64,000 nt of DNA from Flavobacteriaceae bacterium HL-DH10 (GCA_031826515.1 CP134536.1:942001-1006000); one strand, 5' to 3'. Positions 26,699-36,549 are shown, numbered from the stretch's first letter. Notes: generated by a model from the letters alone, not told the origin. A program made the numbers and translations.

Positions 26699-26997
26699 AC
26701 GAATTTAGCTATTTTTTCTGACAAACCAAAGTAAGACTTCAACTAACCATCTTCAATTCCATCCAATACACCCAGCTCTATTCCATCCTATTTTAAGTAC
26801 AAAAAAAAATACATAATGCATGCTGATTTTTTGTATTATCAGTATCTTTATGTCAGTAATGTTATTCAAAAAATGAAAGACTACAAACCAAAAAGCAGAC
26901 TCACCGCACAGGCCTATATTGATGGTGTTTTAAGTGGCAGCAGGGTTATTTTTCAAGCGCCATAACCATTATAGAAAGTAATTTAGAAAGCGACAAA
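26699..26997 (+). repeat. Left copy of the duplicated meaB promoter/5' region
   Basis: This stretch aligns with 28287-28585 (offset about 1590 bp). The upstream part (26699-26830) is clearly related but diverged, the middle (about 26832-26951) is nearly identical, and the end (to 26997) has one deletion and a few substitutions. It contains a second copy of the -7-like TATCTTTA box (26843-26850). The two copies bracket the Fic/HTH pair. Confidence 0.88.
26873..26965 (+). pseudogene. Truncated meaB 5' fragment
   Basis: The first 26 codons are identical to the intact meaB at 28463. A one-base deletion near 26949 then shifts the frame, which closes at a TAA at 26963. Homology continues out of frame to about 26997 and then ends abruptly in unrelated DNA. 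No further piece of meaB follows, so this is a leftover of an insertion or recombination event, not a degraded full gene. It could still be transcribed from its own copied promoter and yield a 30-residue peptide. Confidence 0.88.
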
Positions 26998-27036
26998 TAA
27001 TCTATTATAGTTTAAAATATTGTAAACTTAGATACT

Positions 27037-27633
27037 TTAGTTTTTAGCAAATGCTATGAGAGGTATTATATTGCCATTGTCGGCTTTTCTTAAAGCGCTA
27101 ATGTAATTTTTTCTTGTTTCATTGGCTCTTACCATGTTAGATTGATGCCAACTAAAAGGTTCTTTTCCAAAAACAGATTCCATTATTAAATCTGCCATCA
27201 TTCTTGAATGCCTTCCATTTCCGTTTGGAAAGCAGTGAATGGCTACTATGCGATGTTTAAATCTAATAGCAATTTCTTCTGGGGTATAGGTTTTGTTTTC
27301 TAACCAATAGGTTGTATCGTCAATAAGGCTTTTTAATTCTATCCCTATATGAGCCCATTTTATGCCAATATTTTTGTCAGATTTTCTAAAATTACCTGCC
27401 CATTTCCAAACATCGCCATACATTTTCTTATGTAAATCTTTTATAAACTTTTCTGTAAATATCTTATCTGCTTTTAAATTGGTACGAATAACCCATTCAA
27501 CGGCCTTTTCAATATTTAATTGTTCAAACTCATCAAGTTCTTGCTGCGTCGTTATGGATTTTATTTTTAGCCCTTCTTTTTCTTCTTCACTTAAAGGCGT
27601 TTGTCCTTCGGCATATTTTAGGTTTAATCCCAT
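27037..27633 (-). CDS. Fic-family protein, 'mobile mystery protein B'
   Basis: A 198-residue Fic-domain protein. Fic enzymes usually transfer AMP or another nucleotide moiety to proteins. The active-site motif is H-C-F-P-N-G-N-G-R-H-S-R (His133-Arg144), with the catalytic His, the GNGR anion loop and the final Arg. The usual acidic residue before GNGR is Asn137, and Pro after His is Cys134. KMYGDVWKWAGNFRKSDKNIG (about 70-90) is the typical substrate-flap region. The TIGRFAM name reflects repeated finding on mobile DNA with the HTH partner, which is encoded just upstream with a ten-base overlap. Toxin or plasmid-maintenance function is likely but unproven. Confidence 0.87.
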   Translation of the reverse strand: MGLNLKYAEGQTPLSEEEKEGLKIKSITTQQELDEFEQLNIEKAVEWVIRTNLKADKIFTEKFIKDLHKKMYGDVWKWAGNFRKSDKNIGIKWAHIGIELKSLIDDTTYWLENKTYTPEEIAIRFKHRIVAIHCFPNGNGRHSRMMADLIMESVFGKEPFSWHQSNMVRANETRKNYISALRKADNGNIIPLIAFAKN

Positions 27634-28094
27634 AACGATTTTCTCATTTCCCTTTTTATATCATTGGCTAAATCAATTATAGATGCTTTAATTTTTTCAT
27701 CGCTAATACCTTGGTCTTCTAACTTCATATTTTGATTGGTTCGTAATACAATTTTACGAGCCAATTTTTCAGCTTTCAAACTAATTAAATTATCAATAGT
27801 TCCTTCTTTTGGAACAAAACCGTATACCAGTTTTAATTCTAAAACATTACCAACTTCTTTCAAGGAGTTTATTGATATAGAACCTTTTGCTTCACTTTCT
27901 TCAATTTTTTTAACACCTTGTTTAGTTATACCTAATTTATCCCCAAGTTGTGCCATTGTCATGTTAAGCGTCGTTCTAATAGTATGTATCCATCCTTTAT
28001 CTGGAACCAAGACAATTTCTGTTTTTTGAAAAGGCTTTAATTTCTGATCCAATTGTTCAATCAAAAGTTGTTTCTTATTTCTCATTATTTTCAA
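27624..28094 (-). CDS. HTH regulator, 'mobile mystery protein A'
   Basis: A 156-residue DNA-binding protein, the usual partner of the Fic protein. A Cro/C1-type helix-turn-helix spans about residues 38-85 (TIRTTLNMTMAQLGDKLGITKQGVKKIEES). A charged helical C-terminal part (about 105-156) may contact the Fic partner. The start may be Met1 or Met4. It overlaps the fic gene by ten bases, giving a two-gene operon with the regulator first, as in toxin-antitoxin modules. Three matching inverted repeats around its promoter suggest that it represses its own operon. Confidence 0.86.
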   Translation of the reverse strand: MKIMRNKKQLLIEQLDQKLKPFQKTEIVLVPDKGWIHTIRTTLNMTMAQLGDKLGITKQGVKKIEESEAKGSISINSLKEVGNVLELKLVYGFVPKEGTIDNLISLKAEKLARKIVLRTNQNMKLEDQGISDEKIKASIIDLANDIKREMRKSLWD

Positions 28095-28131
28095 TTTTGT
28101 ATTGGATTAAGCTTATAAATACTTTTAAAAA

Positions 28132-28213
28132 GTAAACTTAATTGTTTACAAATATACATAAAAGTAAACCAATAAGTTTACAAAAACACAAAAAAGTAAA
28201 TAGTTAAGTTTAC
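28132..28213 (-). promoter_or_regulatory. Three-operator array around the Fic/HTH operon promoter
   Basis: Three 18-bp inverted repeats of form GTAAAC-N6-GTTTAC lie at 28132-28149, 28164-28181 and 28196-28213 (the third has GTAAAT in its left arm). Starts are exactly 32 bp apart, about three helical turns, so proteins bound there would sit on one face of the DNA. A perfect minus-strand -7 box TATATTTG (28156-28149) lies between the first two. This is a strong layout for autorepression by the HTH protein encoded at 28094. Confidence 0.8.
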
Positions 28214-28286
28214 TTATAAGCAGTAACTTAAATTAAAGCCAACTCGTAAATATGAAATCGTTTAAATCTTTTATATCTTACCCTAA

Positions 28287-28585
28287 ACGAAATTAGCCGT
28301 TTTTTTTCTGATAAAATAAAGTAAAATTCAACTTACCAACTTATATTCAAAACAATCCATTCCCTCTTAATTTTATCCTATTTTAACCATAAAAAACAAG
28401 GTATTATTCATGGTGATTTTTTCCATTATCAGTATCTTTATGTCAGTAATGTTATTCAAAAAATGAAAGACTACAAACCAAAAAGCAGACTCACCGCACA
28501 GGCCTATATTGATGGTGTTTTAAGTGGCAGCAGGGTTATTTTATCGAGAGCCATAACCATTATAGAAAGCAATTTAGAAAGTGAT
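28287..28585 (+). repeat. Right copy of the duplicated meaB promoter/5' region
   Basis: Counterpart of 26699-26997. It includes the probable -7 element TATCTTTA (28433-28440), 22 bases before the meaB ATG, and the first 40 codons of the intact gene. Because this copy keeps the full gene, the insertion restored a working meaB. Confidence 0.88.
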
Positions 28586-29467
28586 AAACTTCTTGCTAAA
28601 GATATCATTCAACATATTTTACCAGCATCTGGTAATTCTATACGCATTGGTATTACGGGCGTTCCTGGTGTTGGTAAAAGCACGTTTATTGAAGCGTTTG
28701 GCAAACACCTTATTAATCAAGGTCATAAAGTTGCTATTCTATCTATAGACCCTAGTAGTCAACGTTCCAGAGGTAGTATTTTGGGCGATAAAACCCGTAT
28801 GGAAGAATTAAGTAATTTAGAGAATGCTTATATACGCCCGTCGGCTTCTGGCGAAACGCTTGGTGGTGTTGCCAATAAAACCGCCGAAAGCATGCTACTT
28901 TGTGAAGCAGCTGGTTACGATGTTATTTTAATTGAAACCGTTGGTGTGGGGCAATCGGAAACAGCTGTACATGGCATGACCGATTTTTTCCTACTACTCA
29001 TGCTTGCTGGTGCTGGAGACGAACTTCAAGGTATCAAGAAAGGCATTATGGAAATGGCAGATATGGTGGTAATCAACAAAGCCGATGGTGATAATATTCA
29101 AAAAAGTGAAATGGCGCGTTTACAATATCAAAATGCGTTGCATATTTTTCCGCAGTCTGATTCTGGTTGGTCGCCAGTAGTCACAAAAGCATCATCTACA
29201 AAAAACATAGGTATTGATACCGTTTGGGATGAAATTATAAAATACAAACAATTGGTTACCGATAATGGCTATTTTTATGAAAATAGAAATCAGCAAAAAA
29301 TACGCTGGATGTATGATAATATTAATGATGAATTAAAACAGTTGTTTTATGGCTCGAAAGATATTGCGAGTAAACTTGATGTTTTAAAAAAGGATATTAT
29401 TTCTTCTAAAATATCGCCTGTAAAAGCAGCTCAAAAAATAATTGAGGAGTTTAAGGAGTCGTTTTGA
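28463..29467 (+). CDS. meaB: Methylmalonyl-CoA mutase-associated GTPase MeaB
   Basis: G3E-family GTPase that guards and reloads the B12-dependent methylmalonyl-CoA mutase. Of 334 residues, GITGVPGVGKST (about 63-74) is the P-loop, followed by LSIDPSSQRSRGSILGDKTRM (Mg2+/switch I) and ETVGVGQSE (switch II, about 160-168). NKADGD is the guanine-specificity motif. All are intact. It converges on the two mutase subunit genes, separated by about 390 bp of repeat elements. The 5' region exists twice in the window because of the accessory insertion upstream. Confidence 0.95.
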   Translation: MKDYKPKSRLTAQAYIDGVLSGSRVILSRAITIIESNLESDKLLAKDIIQHILPASGNSIRIGITGVPGVGKSTFIEAFGKHLINQGHKVAILSIDPSSQRSRGSILGDKTRMEELSNLENAYIRPSASGETLGGVANKTAESMLLCEAAGYDVILIETVGVGQSETAVHGMTDFFLLLMLAGAGDELQGIKKGIMEMADMVVINKADGDNIQKSEMARLQYQNALHIFPQSDSGWSPVVTKASSTKNIGIDTVWDEIIKYKQLVTDNGYFYENRNQQKIRWMYDNINDELKQLFYGSKDIASKLDVLKKDIISSKISPVKAAQKIIEEFKESF

Positions 29468-29476
29468 TACCTCAGG

Positions 29477-29620
29477 TGTCACTTCGAGTGATTCCAAAGC
29501 ATGAGGAATTGTATCGAGAAGCATCTTAAAAACAAAGTATAATAAATACCTAAAAGCATTACTCTTAAAGGTTCTCGATACTAATTTTGCTAAAAAAAGC
29601 AAAATTCACTCGAACTGACA
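29477..29620. repeat. Large imperfect palindrome between meaB and mutase genes
   Basis: TGTCACTTCGAGTGATT at the left matches the complement of AATTCACTCGAACTGACA at the right, and GTATCGAGAA matches TTCTCGATAC inside. A short hairpin TTTTGCT-AGCAAAA lies near the right arm. It is the TGTC...CGAGTGA...GTATCGAGAA class of flavobacterial intergenic element. It lies at the convergent 3' ends and may terminate meaB. Confidence 0.7.
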
Positions 29621-29657
29621 TACTTACTATATCTAGAACTTAATTAACAAACACTCT

Positions 29658-29780
29658 GTCATTCCTGCGAAACTGATAGGTTCATGAATACATTGGTATA
29701 AAAATTTAAACAATGAATAACGCAGGAATCCACAAGACTTGTCTTTACAGAATATAGATTCCTGCCTGTGCAGGAATGAC
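29658..29780. repeat. REP-like element with GATTCCTGC...GCAGGAATGAC arms
   Basis: TGTCATTCCTGCG opens the element, CGCAGGAATCC lies in its middle, and ATTCCTGC with GCAGGAAT form a compact hairpin at its end (before 29780). The same arm recurs at 40368 inside a coding sequence and in variant form at 54996 and 58898. The two palindromic elements fill most of the 387-bp gap, which has no gene. Confidence 0.75.
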
Positions 29781-29854
29781 AAAAAAACAAAACCCCATCT
29801 ATGTTTAAACACAAACGAGGTTTTCAATCCAATCAATCTATTAATTTAGTCGCT

Positions 29855-31987
29855 CTACTCTTGTTCTAAATATTTCTCCATAATAGTAATAGCCGATTCG
29901 GAAATAACCGTTCCTGGTCCGAAAATGGCAGCTACTTTACGTTCTAATAAATAATCGTAATCCTGCTCTGGTATAACACCACCAGCAAACACCATAATAT
30001 CTGGTCTTCCTAATTTTTCTAATTCGGAAATTAATTGCGGAATCAACGTTTTGTGTCCTGCTGCTAAACTAGAAGCACCTACAAAATGCACATCGTTTTC
30101 AATGGCTTGTTTTGCGACCTCTTCTGGTGTTTGAAACAAAGGGCCCATATCCACATCAAAGCCTAAATCGGCAAAACTAGAAGCCACAACTTTAGCGCCT
30201 CTATCATGTCCGTCTTGTCCCATTTTTGCTATCATCACACGCGGACGACGACCTTCAATCTCTGCAAATTTATCGGCAACTTCTTGTGCTTTTGCAAATG
30301 TATCATCGTTATTTACTTCTTTACTATACACACCACTTATTAATTTAGTATCAGCTTTATGTCGTCCAAAATGCACTTCTAAAGCATCTGATATTTCACC
30401 TAAAGTTGCAAAATTTTCGGCAGCTTCAACAGCTAATTCCAATAAATTTCCTTTTCCAGTTTCAGCACAATCTGTTAATGCTTTTAATTTAGCATCAACC
30501 ACATCTTGATTTCTGTTGGCTTTTAATTTCTTTAAACGCTCTATTTGAGATAATCTTACTACCGAATTATCAACTTCTAAAATCTCGATATTCGATTTTT
30601 CATCGGTTTTAAATTTATTAACCCCAACTAGAATATCTTGTCCCGAATCTAAACGCGCTTGTTTACGTGCCGAAGCTTCTTCAATACGCATTTTAGGAAC
30701 ACCTGTTTCAATAGCTTTGGCCATGCCTCCCAGCTCTTCAACTTCCTCAATAAGTTTCCACGCTTTTTTAGCAATTTCTTGTGTTAAGTATTCTACATAA
30801 TAAGAACCCGCCCAAGGATCAACAGATTTGGTAATCTGCGTTTCATCTTGAATATATATTTGAGTGTTACGTGCTATTCTAGCCGAAAAATCGGTTGGTA
30901 ATGCAATGGCTTCATCCAGGGCATTGGTGTGTAAAGACTGTGTTCCTCCTAAACCTGCTGCCATGGCTTCAATACATGTTCTAGCGACATTATTAAAAGG
31001 ATCTTGCTCACTTAAACTCCAACCCGATGTTTGACTATGCGTACGCAACGCCATAGATTTTGGGTTTTGTGGATTGAATTGTTTTATAATTTTCGCCCAA
31101 AGCATACGTGCTGCACGCATTTTAGCAATTTCCATAAAATGATTCATCCCTACTGCCCAGAAAAAAGATAATCTAGGAGCAAATTCATCAATTTTTAACC
31201 CGGATGCCAACCCTGTTCTAATATATTCTAACCCATCGGCTAAGGTGTAAGCCAACTCAATATCGGCCGTTGCACCTGCTTCTTGCATGTGGTAACCACT
31301 AATAGAAATAGAGTTAAACTTAGGCATATACTTGGTCGTGTATTCAAAAATATCACCAATAATTTTCATAGAAGGTAATGGTGGGTAGATATACGTATTA
31401 CGCACCATAAACTCTTTTAAAATATCGTTTTGAATAGTTCCACTTAAGTGATCTAATGACACGCCTTGCTTTTTGGCTGCTGCAATATAAAACGCCATAA
31501 TGGGTAATACCGCACCATTCATAGTCATGGAAACCGACATTTTATCTAACGGAATTTGGTCGAATAAAATCTCCATATCCAAAATAGAATCGATAGCAAC
31601 ACCTGCCTTACCAACATCGCCAGTAACACGTGGGTGATCGGAATCGTAACCACGATGCGTTGCTAAATCGAAGGCCACTGAAAGCCCTTTTTGACCCGCA
31701 GCTAAATTTCTTCTATAAAACGCATTAGACTCTTCTGCTGTTGAAAACCCAGCATATTGTCTGATAGTCCAAGGTCGCGTTGCATACATCGTACTGTAAG
31801 GTCCTCTTGTAAAAGGAGGAAGTCCTGCAGCAAACTGTAAATGCTCTGCGTCTTTAATATCGTCTTTAGAAAAATGTTTTTTTACAGGAATGCCCTCTGG
31901 AGTATTCCAAATATCTTGATTATCTGAAACAACTGTATGCTGTTTAGAATCTGTATCTAATGTTAAATCTGAAAAATCCCGTCTCAT
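29855..31987 (-). CDS. scpA: Methylmalonyl-CoA mutase, large B12-binding subunit
   Basis: Isomerises succinyl-CoA and (R)-methylmalonyl-CoA with adenosylcobalamin. The 710 residues comprise the TIM-barrel substrate domain ([29 protein letters not shown], about 60-88; [11 protein letters not shown], about 224-234) and a C-terminal B12 domain with the cobalt-ligand motif [11 protein letters not shown], about 592-602, and a later GGVIPEQD. Length and order match the large subunit of the two-subunit mutase. Its start overlaps the stop of the small-subunit gene by four bases. It is the last gene of the propionate operon and converges with meaB. Symbol follows E. coli usage (also mutB or mcmA). Confidence 0.95.
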   Translation of the reverse strand: MRRDFSDLTLDTDSKQHTVVSDNQDIWNTPEGIPVKKHFSKDDIKDAEHLQFAAGLPPFTRGPYSTMYATRPWTIRQYAGFSTAEESNAFYRRNLAAGQKGLSVAFDLATHRGYDSDHPRVTGDVGKAGVAIDSILDMEILFDQIPLDKMSVSMTMNGAVLPIMAFYIAAAKKQGVSLDHLSGTIQNDILKEFMVRNTYIYPPLPSMKIIGDIFEYTTKYMPKFNSISISGYHMQEAGATADIELAYTLADGLEYIRTGLASGLKIDEFAPRLSFFWAVGMNHFMEIAKMRAARMLWAKIIKQFNPQNPKSMALRTHSQTSGWSLSEQDPFNNVARTCIEAMAAGLGGTQSLHTNALDEAIALPTDFSARIARNTQIYIQDETQITKSVDPWAGSYYVEYLTQEIAKKAWKLIEEVEELGGMAKAIETGVPKMRIEEASARKQARLDSGQDILVGVNKFKTDEKSNIEILEVDNSVVRLSQIERLKKLKANRNQDVVDAKLKALTDCAETGKGNLLELAVEAAENFATLGEISDALEVHFGRHKADTKLISGVYSKEVNNDDTFAKAQEVADKFAEIEGRRPRVMIAKMGQDGHDRGAKVVASSFADLGFDVDMGPLFQTPEEVAKQAIENDVHFVGASSLAAGHKTLIPQLISELEKLGRPDIMVFAGGVIPEQDYDYLLERKVAAIFGPGTVISESAITIMEKYLEQE

Positions 31988-33801
31988 ACTTGTAAAGATT
32001 TAATTTTTTTTTGAATTTTATTCTGAACACTTGAAATTGTTTGTATCACATCCGATTTTAAATGAATGTAACCATCTAATCCAGCTTCATTTAATGCATC
32101 AACAATACTTACAGGGTTGCCTGCTAACAAAAGTACTTTATCTGTATTAAGTGACCTAAATGTTTCTACAAATGCTAAAGCACTTTCATCGTAATCAGGA
32201 TCTGAACTACAAATAACCACCACATCAGAATCTGATAAGGCACTAGTTTTTGCAGCTTCTATGGCGTCCTCATAGCTTTTTTCTTGCCATACTTCAAATC
32301 CAGAAACACCTATAAAATCATATGAGAAAGCAGCTCTTGCTTTTCGCATGGTTAAGTTACCATAACTGGTGAGTTCTACAATAGGACGTTTGTTTGTTTC
32401 ATCAACAAATTGCTCGGTTACCTTTCTTATGGCTTCAATTTCTAATGATGCCCTTCTTGGTGTTAATACTTTTGAATTGGAAGTATCACCAGAAGAAAGA
32501 ATATCTGAAGGCACTGTCTCCATAAGATTAGGATATTTATTTACCCCAACCATTGGCAGTCTTCTTTGGCTTATCAGCTTTATTTTCTCTTGACGTATTT
32601 CGGCAATTTGTTGTTGAATAAACTCACTTTCAAACGCGTTATAAAATCCGCCTTGAGCTTCAATAGCTTTAAAAAGCTCTAATCCTTTTTTAGCAATTTT
32701 AGTACTTGCTTCTTCTATAAAATAAGAACCGTCAACAGGGTTTGCTACTTTACCAAAATAAGATTCCTCTTTTAAAATGGTTGAAATATTTCCAGCAATT
32801 CTACTTGAAAAATCGGATGCGTTATTAAATTCTTTATCATAAGCATCAATAAACACACCATCTACATTCCCTAGAATGGCAGACATAGCTTCTGTAGTTG
32901 CTCTTAACAAATTGGTATGGGCATCGGTTACCGATTTACTCCAAACAGATGTTTTAGCTGTTAAAGCATGTTTGAATTGCGTAACACCAAATTGATTTGC
33001 TACAGCATTCAATAAACTATTAAATGCTCTAAACTTAGCTATCTCAATAAAATACTCTGAACCTATAGCCAATTGAATATGCAAATTATTAAATATAGGC
33101 TCTACATCAAGACCTTTATCTAAACATTGTTCAATTAAATACACTAAAGCATTTAACGTATATGCCACTTCTTGAACTTGATTAGAACCCGCATCTAAAA
33201 ATGTGGTTCCAGAAACAAAAATGGTTTTAAATTCCGAATACGACGCTCCTAATTTTAAAAGCGCTTCTAAAGTTTCAAACTTGCTTGTATCCAAACTTCC
33301 TTTAGTGAGATATTCTGAAATTATTTCTAAATCGAAATATCCTCTAAGGTTTTTAGAATTGTCTAAATTCTGCTCTGCAAAAGCAAAAAAATCTTTAGCA
33401 AAACCGATAACGTTATTATCTAAAGCAAACGAAACGGCAATTTTATTAATATCTACTTCGCTCAAAAGAATAGCTGCAGAAACAGGATCTTTCATATGAA
33501 ACAAGAGTCCGGTAACCCCTTCTTTAACCGCTTTTAAAGCGGCCTTGTTTCCATCTTCGGCAGAAGCCACACAAATGGCTCTATAATTAATTAAGTCTTG
33601 TGAATTCTGGCCGGTATTAGGAAGATACTCTAAAGCATCTTCTGTATTATAAAAAGGTTGAAATTCTAATTTATTTAAGTTTTTCCAAACTAATTTTCTA
33701 TTGAAATCTGCACCTTTTAAATCGACATTTACTTTCTCCATCCATGCCGCTTTAGTAACAGGATTGAAATCTGAAAAAAGTGTTTTTTTATTAGTTTCCA
33801 T
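31984..33801 (-). CDS. Methylmalonyl-CoA mutase, small subunit
   Basis: A 605-residue paralogue of the large subunit that lacks the DxHxxG cobalamin-ligand motif in its C-terminal domain, as expected for the non-catalytic subunit. The barrel part shows [15 protein letters not shown] near residue 47 and the weaker repeats of the large subunit ([34 protein letters not shown] at about 335-368). The C-terminal segment resembles a degenerate B12 domain. It is coupled to the large subunit by a four-base overlap. The only role known for this chain is to stabilise the heterodimer. Confidence 0.93.
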   Translation of the reverse strand: METNKKTLFSDFNPVTKAAWMEKVNVDLKGADFNRKLVWKNLNKLEFQPFYNTEDALEYLPNTGQNSQDLINYRAICVASAEDGNKAALKAVKEGVTGLLFHMKDPVSAAILLSEVDINKIAVSFALDNNVIGFAKDFFAFAEQNLDNSKNLRGYFDLEIISEYLTKGSLDTSKFETLEALLKLGASYSEFKTIFVSGTTFLDAGSNQVQEVAYTLNALVYLIEQCLDKGLDVEPIFNNLHIQLAIGSEYFIEIAKFRAFNSLLNAVANQFGVTQFKHALTAKTSVWSKSVTDAHTNLLRATTEAMSAILGNVDGVFIDAYDKEFNNASDFSSRIAGNISTILKEESYFGKVANPVDGSYFIEEASTKIAKKGLELFKAIEAQGGFYNAFESEFIQQQIAEIRQEKIKLISQRRLPMVGVNKYPNLMETVPSDILSSGDTSNSKVLTPRRASLEIEAIRKVTEQFVDETNKRPIVELTSYGNLTMRKARAAFSYDFIGVSGFEVWQEKSYEDAIEAAKTSALSDSDVVVICSSDPDYDESALAFVETFRSLNTDKVLLLAGNPVSIVDALNEAGLDGYIHLKSDVIQTISSVQNKIQKKIKSLQV

Positions 33802-33824
33802 ATAATCTATATTTAAGAACTCGT

Positions 33825-35114
33825 TTAAACCATAACACTATTGCTTCCAAAACGCTCAAAAATAGCTTGATCTAATTCAGCTCTATGATCTGGATGCGCA
33901 ATATCTCTAAGTGCTTCTGCACGTTGTTTTAAGGTTCTTCCAAATAATTCGGCAATACCATACTCTGTTGCAACATATCTAGCATGAGCTCTTGTGGTAA
34001 CCACACCTGCTCCTGATTTTAATGCTGGTACTATTTTAGAAACCCCTTTTAAGGTGGTTGATGTAATTGCAATAATTGGCTTACCTCCTTTTGATAAAGC
34101 CGCACCACGCATAAAGTCCATTTGTCCACCAACACCAGAGAACATTCTAGTTCCTATGGAATCGGCACAAACCTGACCTGTAAAATCTATTTCGATAGCC
34201 GAATTAATAGCAGTTACTTTTGGATTTTGACGAATAATAGCGGTATCATTCACATAAGCGATATCATTCATTTCTATTTCAGGATTATCATCCATAAAAT
34301 CATATAAACGTCTTGTTCCCATAGCAAATCCAGATATAATTTTATAAGGATTCACCTTTTTTTGTGAACCGTTAACGATTCCTTTTTCAACTAAATCGAC
34401 AATCCCTTCAGAGAACATTTCTGTGTGAATGCCTAAATTTTTATGATTATGAAGAAAAGTTAAAACCGCATTAGGAATACCACCTATACCCATTTGAAGC
34501 GTTGCGCCATCTTCAATAATTCCTGCAATATTCTTTCCAATAGCTTTTTCTTGCTCTGTTGGAGCCACAAATTTCATTTCATAAATTTCCTCTTCTACTA
34601 TAACGCAAGCATCAAATTTATTTACATGAACCAGTGCATCTCCAAAAGTACGTGGCATTCTAGAGTTTATTTGCGCTATAACTGTTTTGCCTTTTTCAAT
34701 GGCAGATATCACAATATCTACAGAGACACCTAAAGAACAAAAACCATGTTTATCTGGTGGCGATACGTTTACAAGAACGACATCTAAATCCATATATCCA
34801 TCACGGAATAAACTTGGAATATCACTTAAAAAGATTGGAATATAATCAACAGTATTTCCTACCATTTTTCTAACATTACCTCCAATAAAGAAGGCACTGG
34901 TATGAAAACTTTCTCTTAATTCCGGATTTGTATATCCGCATTCTCCTTCTGTATGTAAATGGCAAATTTCAACTTTTCTAAGTTCGGGTGCACGCTCTAC
35001 CATCGCTTTAATTAAAGTTTGAGGTGTTGCAGAGCCGCCTTGAATTAACACTCTATTTCCTGATTTTATAAGCTTGACAGCTTCGGAAGCTGACATTACA
35101 TTTGGAATTTTCAT
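33825..35114 (-). CDS. Acetyl-CoA hydrolase/CoA-transferase family protein
   Basis: A 429-residue family I CoA-transferase. The N-terminal half has SASEAVKLIKSGNRVLIQGG, and the C-terminal half has MGIGGIPNAVLTFLHNHKNLGIHTEMFSEG (about 210-238, including the expected catalytic Glu) and GVGGQMDFMRGAALSKGGK. Known members transfer CoA between acyl groups, such as acetyl-CoA, propionyl-CoA, succinyl-CoA or 4-hydroxybutyrate. Within this operon the likely reaction is propionyl-CoA plus succinate to propionate plus succinyl-CoA, which closes the cycle; this is inferred from position alone. It lies 23 bases before the small mutase gene. Confidence 0.87.
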   Translation of the reverse strand: MKIPNVMSASEAVKLIKSGNRVLIQGGSATPQTLIKAMVERAPELRKVEICHLHTEGECGYTNPELRESFHTSAFFIGGNVRKMVGNTVDYIPIFLSDIPSLFRDGYMDLDVVLVNVSPPDKHGFCSLGVSVDIVISAIEKGKTVIAQINSRMPRTFGDALVHVNKFDACVIVEEEIYEMKFVAPTEQEKAIGKNIAGIIEDGATLQMGIGGIPNAVLTFLHNHKNLGIHTEMFSEGIVDLVEKGIVNGSQKKVNPYKIISGFAMGTRRLYDFMDDNPEIEMNDIAYVNDTAIIRQNPKVTAINSAIEIDFTGQVCADSIGTRMFSGVGGQMDFMRGAALSKGGKPIIAITSTTLKGVSKIVPALKSGAGVVTTRAHARYVATEYGIAELFGRTLKQRAEALRDIAHPDHRAELDQAIFERFGSNSVMV

Positions 35115-35164
35115 ATCTAAAAGTTTTAATTTAATCGTGCTTTCTTTTAATAAACAATCTGTTT

Positions 35165-36484
35165 CTATCCTAAGAAACTTAATATAATACCTGCTGCAAT
35201 TGCAGATCCAATAACACCTGCTACGTTTGGTGCCATCGCGTGCATCAATAAATAGTTTTGCGGATCGGCTTTAAGCCCTTCAGCATGTACTACCCTCGCA
35301 CTATCTGGAACTGCAGAAACACCAGCTGCTCCTATTAGCGGATTTAATTTTTCGTCGCCTTTAAGGAATAGATTCATGAACTTTGCAAATAGTAAACCGC
35401 CACAAGTTGCTATTACAAATGAAATGGCACCTAAAGCAAATATCATCATAGAATCTTTGGTAATAAATATATCGGCTTGTGTTGAAGCACCAACCGTTAC
35501 ACCTAAAAGAATAGTTACAATATCAATTAATTTTGTACGAGCTGTATCTGCAAGTCTTTCTGTTCTTCCCGATTCTTTAAGTAAATTTCCGAAGAATAGC
35601 ATACCTAATAACGGTAATGCACTAGGCGATATAAACGTGGTTAATAATAATGCTACTACTGGAAAAATCATTTTTTCCTTTTGTGAAACCGCTCTAGGAG
35701 GTTTCATTCTAATTAATCGTTCTTTTTTTGAAGTTAACAACTTCATTATTGGGGGCTGAATTACTGGTACTAAAGCCATATATGAATATGCCGCAATAGC
35801 AATTGGGCCTATCAAGTTTTTAACCGTGGTACCATCTGCTAACACATTAATACCATTCGCTAATTTTGAGGAAAGGAATATGGCCGTTGGACCATCGGCT
35901 CCTCCAATAATACCAATAGCACCCGCTTCTGGAAGATTAAACCCTAAATACAATGCTCCTAAAAACGTCGCAAATACTCCTATTTGCGCAGCAGCTCCTA
36001 AAAGCATTAGCTTAGGATTTGCAATAAGCGATGAGAAATCGGTCATGGCACCAATTCCTAAAAATATAAGTGGCGGATAAACACCTTTAACTACGCCAAA
36101 ATAAAGATAATTTAATACCGATCCAGCTTCATAAATCCCTGTTTGGTTTCCAACTACAAATGGAATATTACCTATAATTACCCCTGTTCCAATTGGAATT
36201 AATAAGAGTGGTTCGTAATCAAATTTAATGCCGAGGTATATAAAAATAATACCGACTAAAATCATGATAATATTACCCGATTCTGCATTTGCAAAACCTG
36301 TATATTGATAAAACTGTTGTATCCCGTTTATTGCTTCTGAAACAAAACTTTCTTCAGCAGCACTTTCTGATTCTACTAAGGTGGTAGACACTGATGATGT
36401 TGAAGCATTAGAAGTTAACCCTAAAACTGGTCTAGCAAAAATAAGTAGCGATAGAACTCCAAATATTAATATTACTTTCTTCAT
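35165..36484 (-). CDS. Na+-translocating decarboxylase beta subunit (OadB/MmdB)
   Basis: Integral membrane Na+ pump subunit that decarboxylates carboxybiotin and exports Na+. The 439 residues show about ten helices. Conserved pieces are YPPLIFLGIGAMTDFSSLIANPK (about 135-157), IIGGADGPTAIF (about 191-202, with the key Asp) and GAAGVSAVPDSARV near residue 385. An N-terminal extension of about 85 residues with its own signal-like helix precedes the usual core. Together with the carrier and carboxyltransferase genes it forms a methylmalonyl-CoA decarboxylase. It is coupled to the biotin carrier upstream by a 65-bp gap. Confidence 0.94.
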   Translation of the reverse strand: MKKVILIFGVLSLLIFARPVLGLTSNASTSSVSTTLVESESAAEESFVSEAINGIQQFYQYTGFANAESGNIIMILVGIIFIYLGIKFDYEPLLLIPIGTGVIIGNIPFVVGNQTGIYEAGSVLNYLYFGVVKGVYPPLIFLGIGAMTDFSSLIANPKLMLLGAAAQIGVFATFLGALYLGFNLPEAGAIGIIGGADGPTAIFLSSKLANGINVLADGTTVKNLIGPIAIAAYSYMALVPVIQPPIMKLLTSKKERLIRMKPPRAVSQKEKMIFPVVALLLTTFISPSALPLLGMLFFGNLLKESGRTERLADTARTKLIDIVTILLGVTVGASTQADIFITKDSMMIFALGAISFVIATCGGLLFAKFMNLFLKGDEKLNPLIGAAGVSAVPDSARVVHAEGLKADPQNYLLMHAMAPNVAGVIGSAIAAGIILSFLG

Positions 36485-36549
36485 TTTTTTCTTTTTAAGT
36501 CACTCGAGATACTAAACACTTCTTTAACTCGAAATAACGTTGCCTAATT

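Noticed and set aside
22806-28462. Prophage or integrative element
   Set aside because: No integrase, transposase, portal or other phage gene is present; only the defence-like gene and the Fic/HTH pair. The duplication looks like homologous recombination.
29855-33801. Cobalamin riboswitch near the B12-dependent mutase genes
   Set aside because: The mutase genes are internal to an operon with gaps of -4 to 23 bp, and the mce leader is only about 40 nt, too short for a B12 riboswitch.
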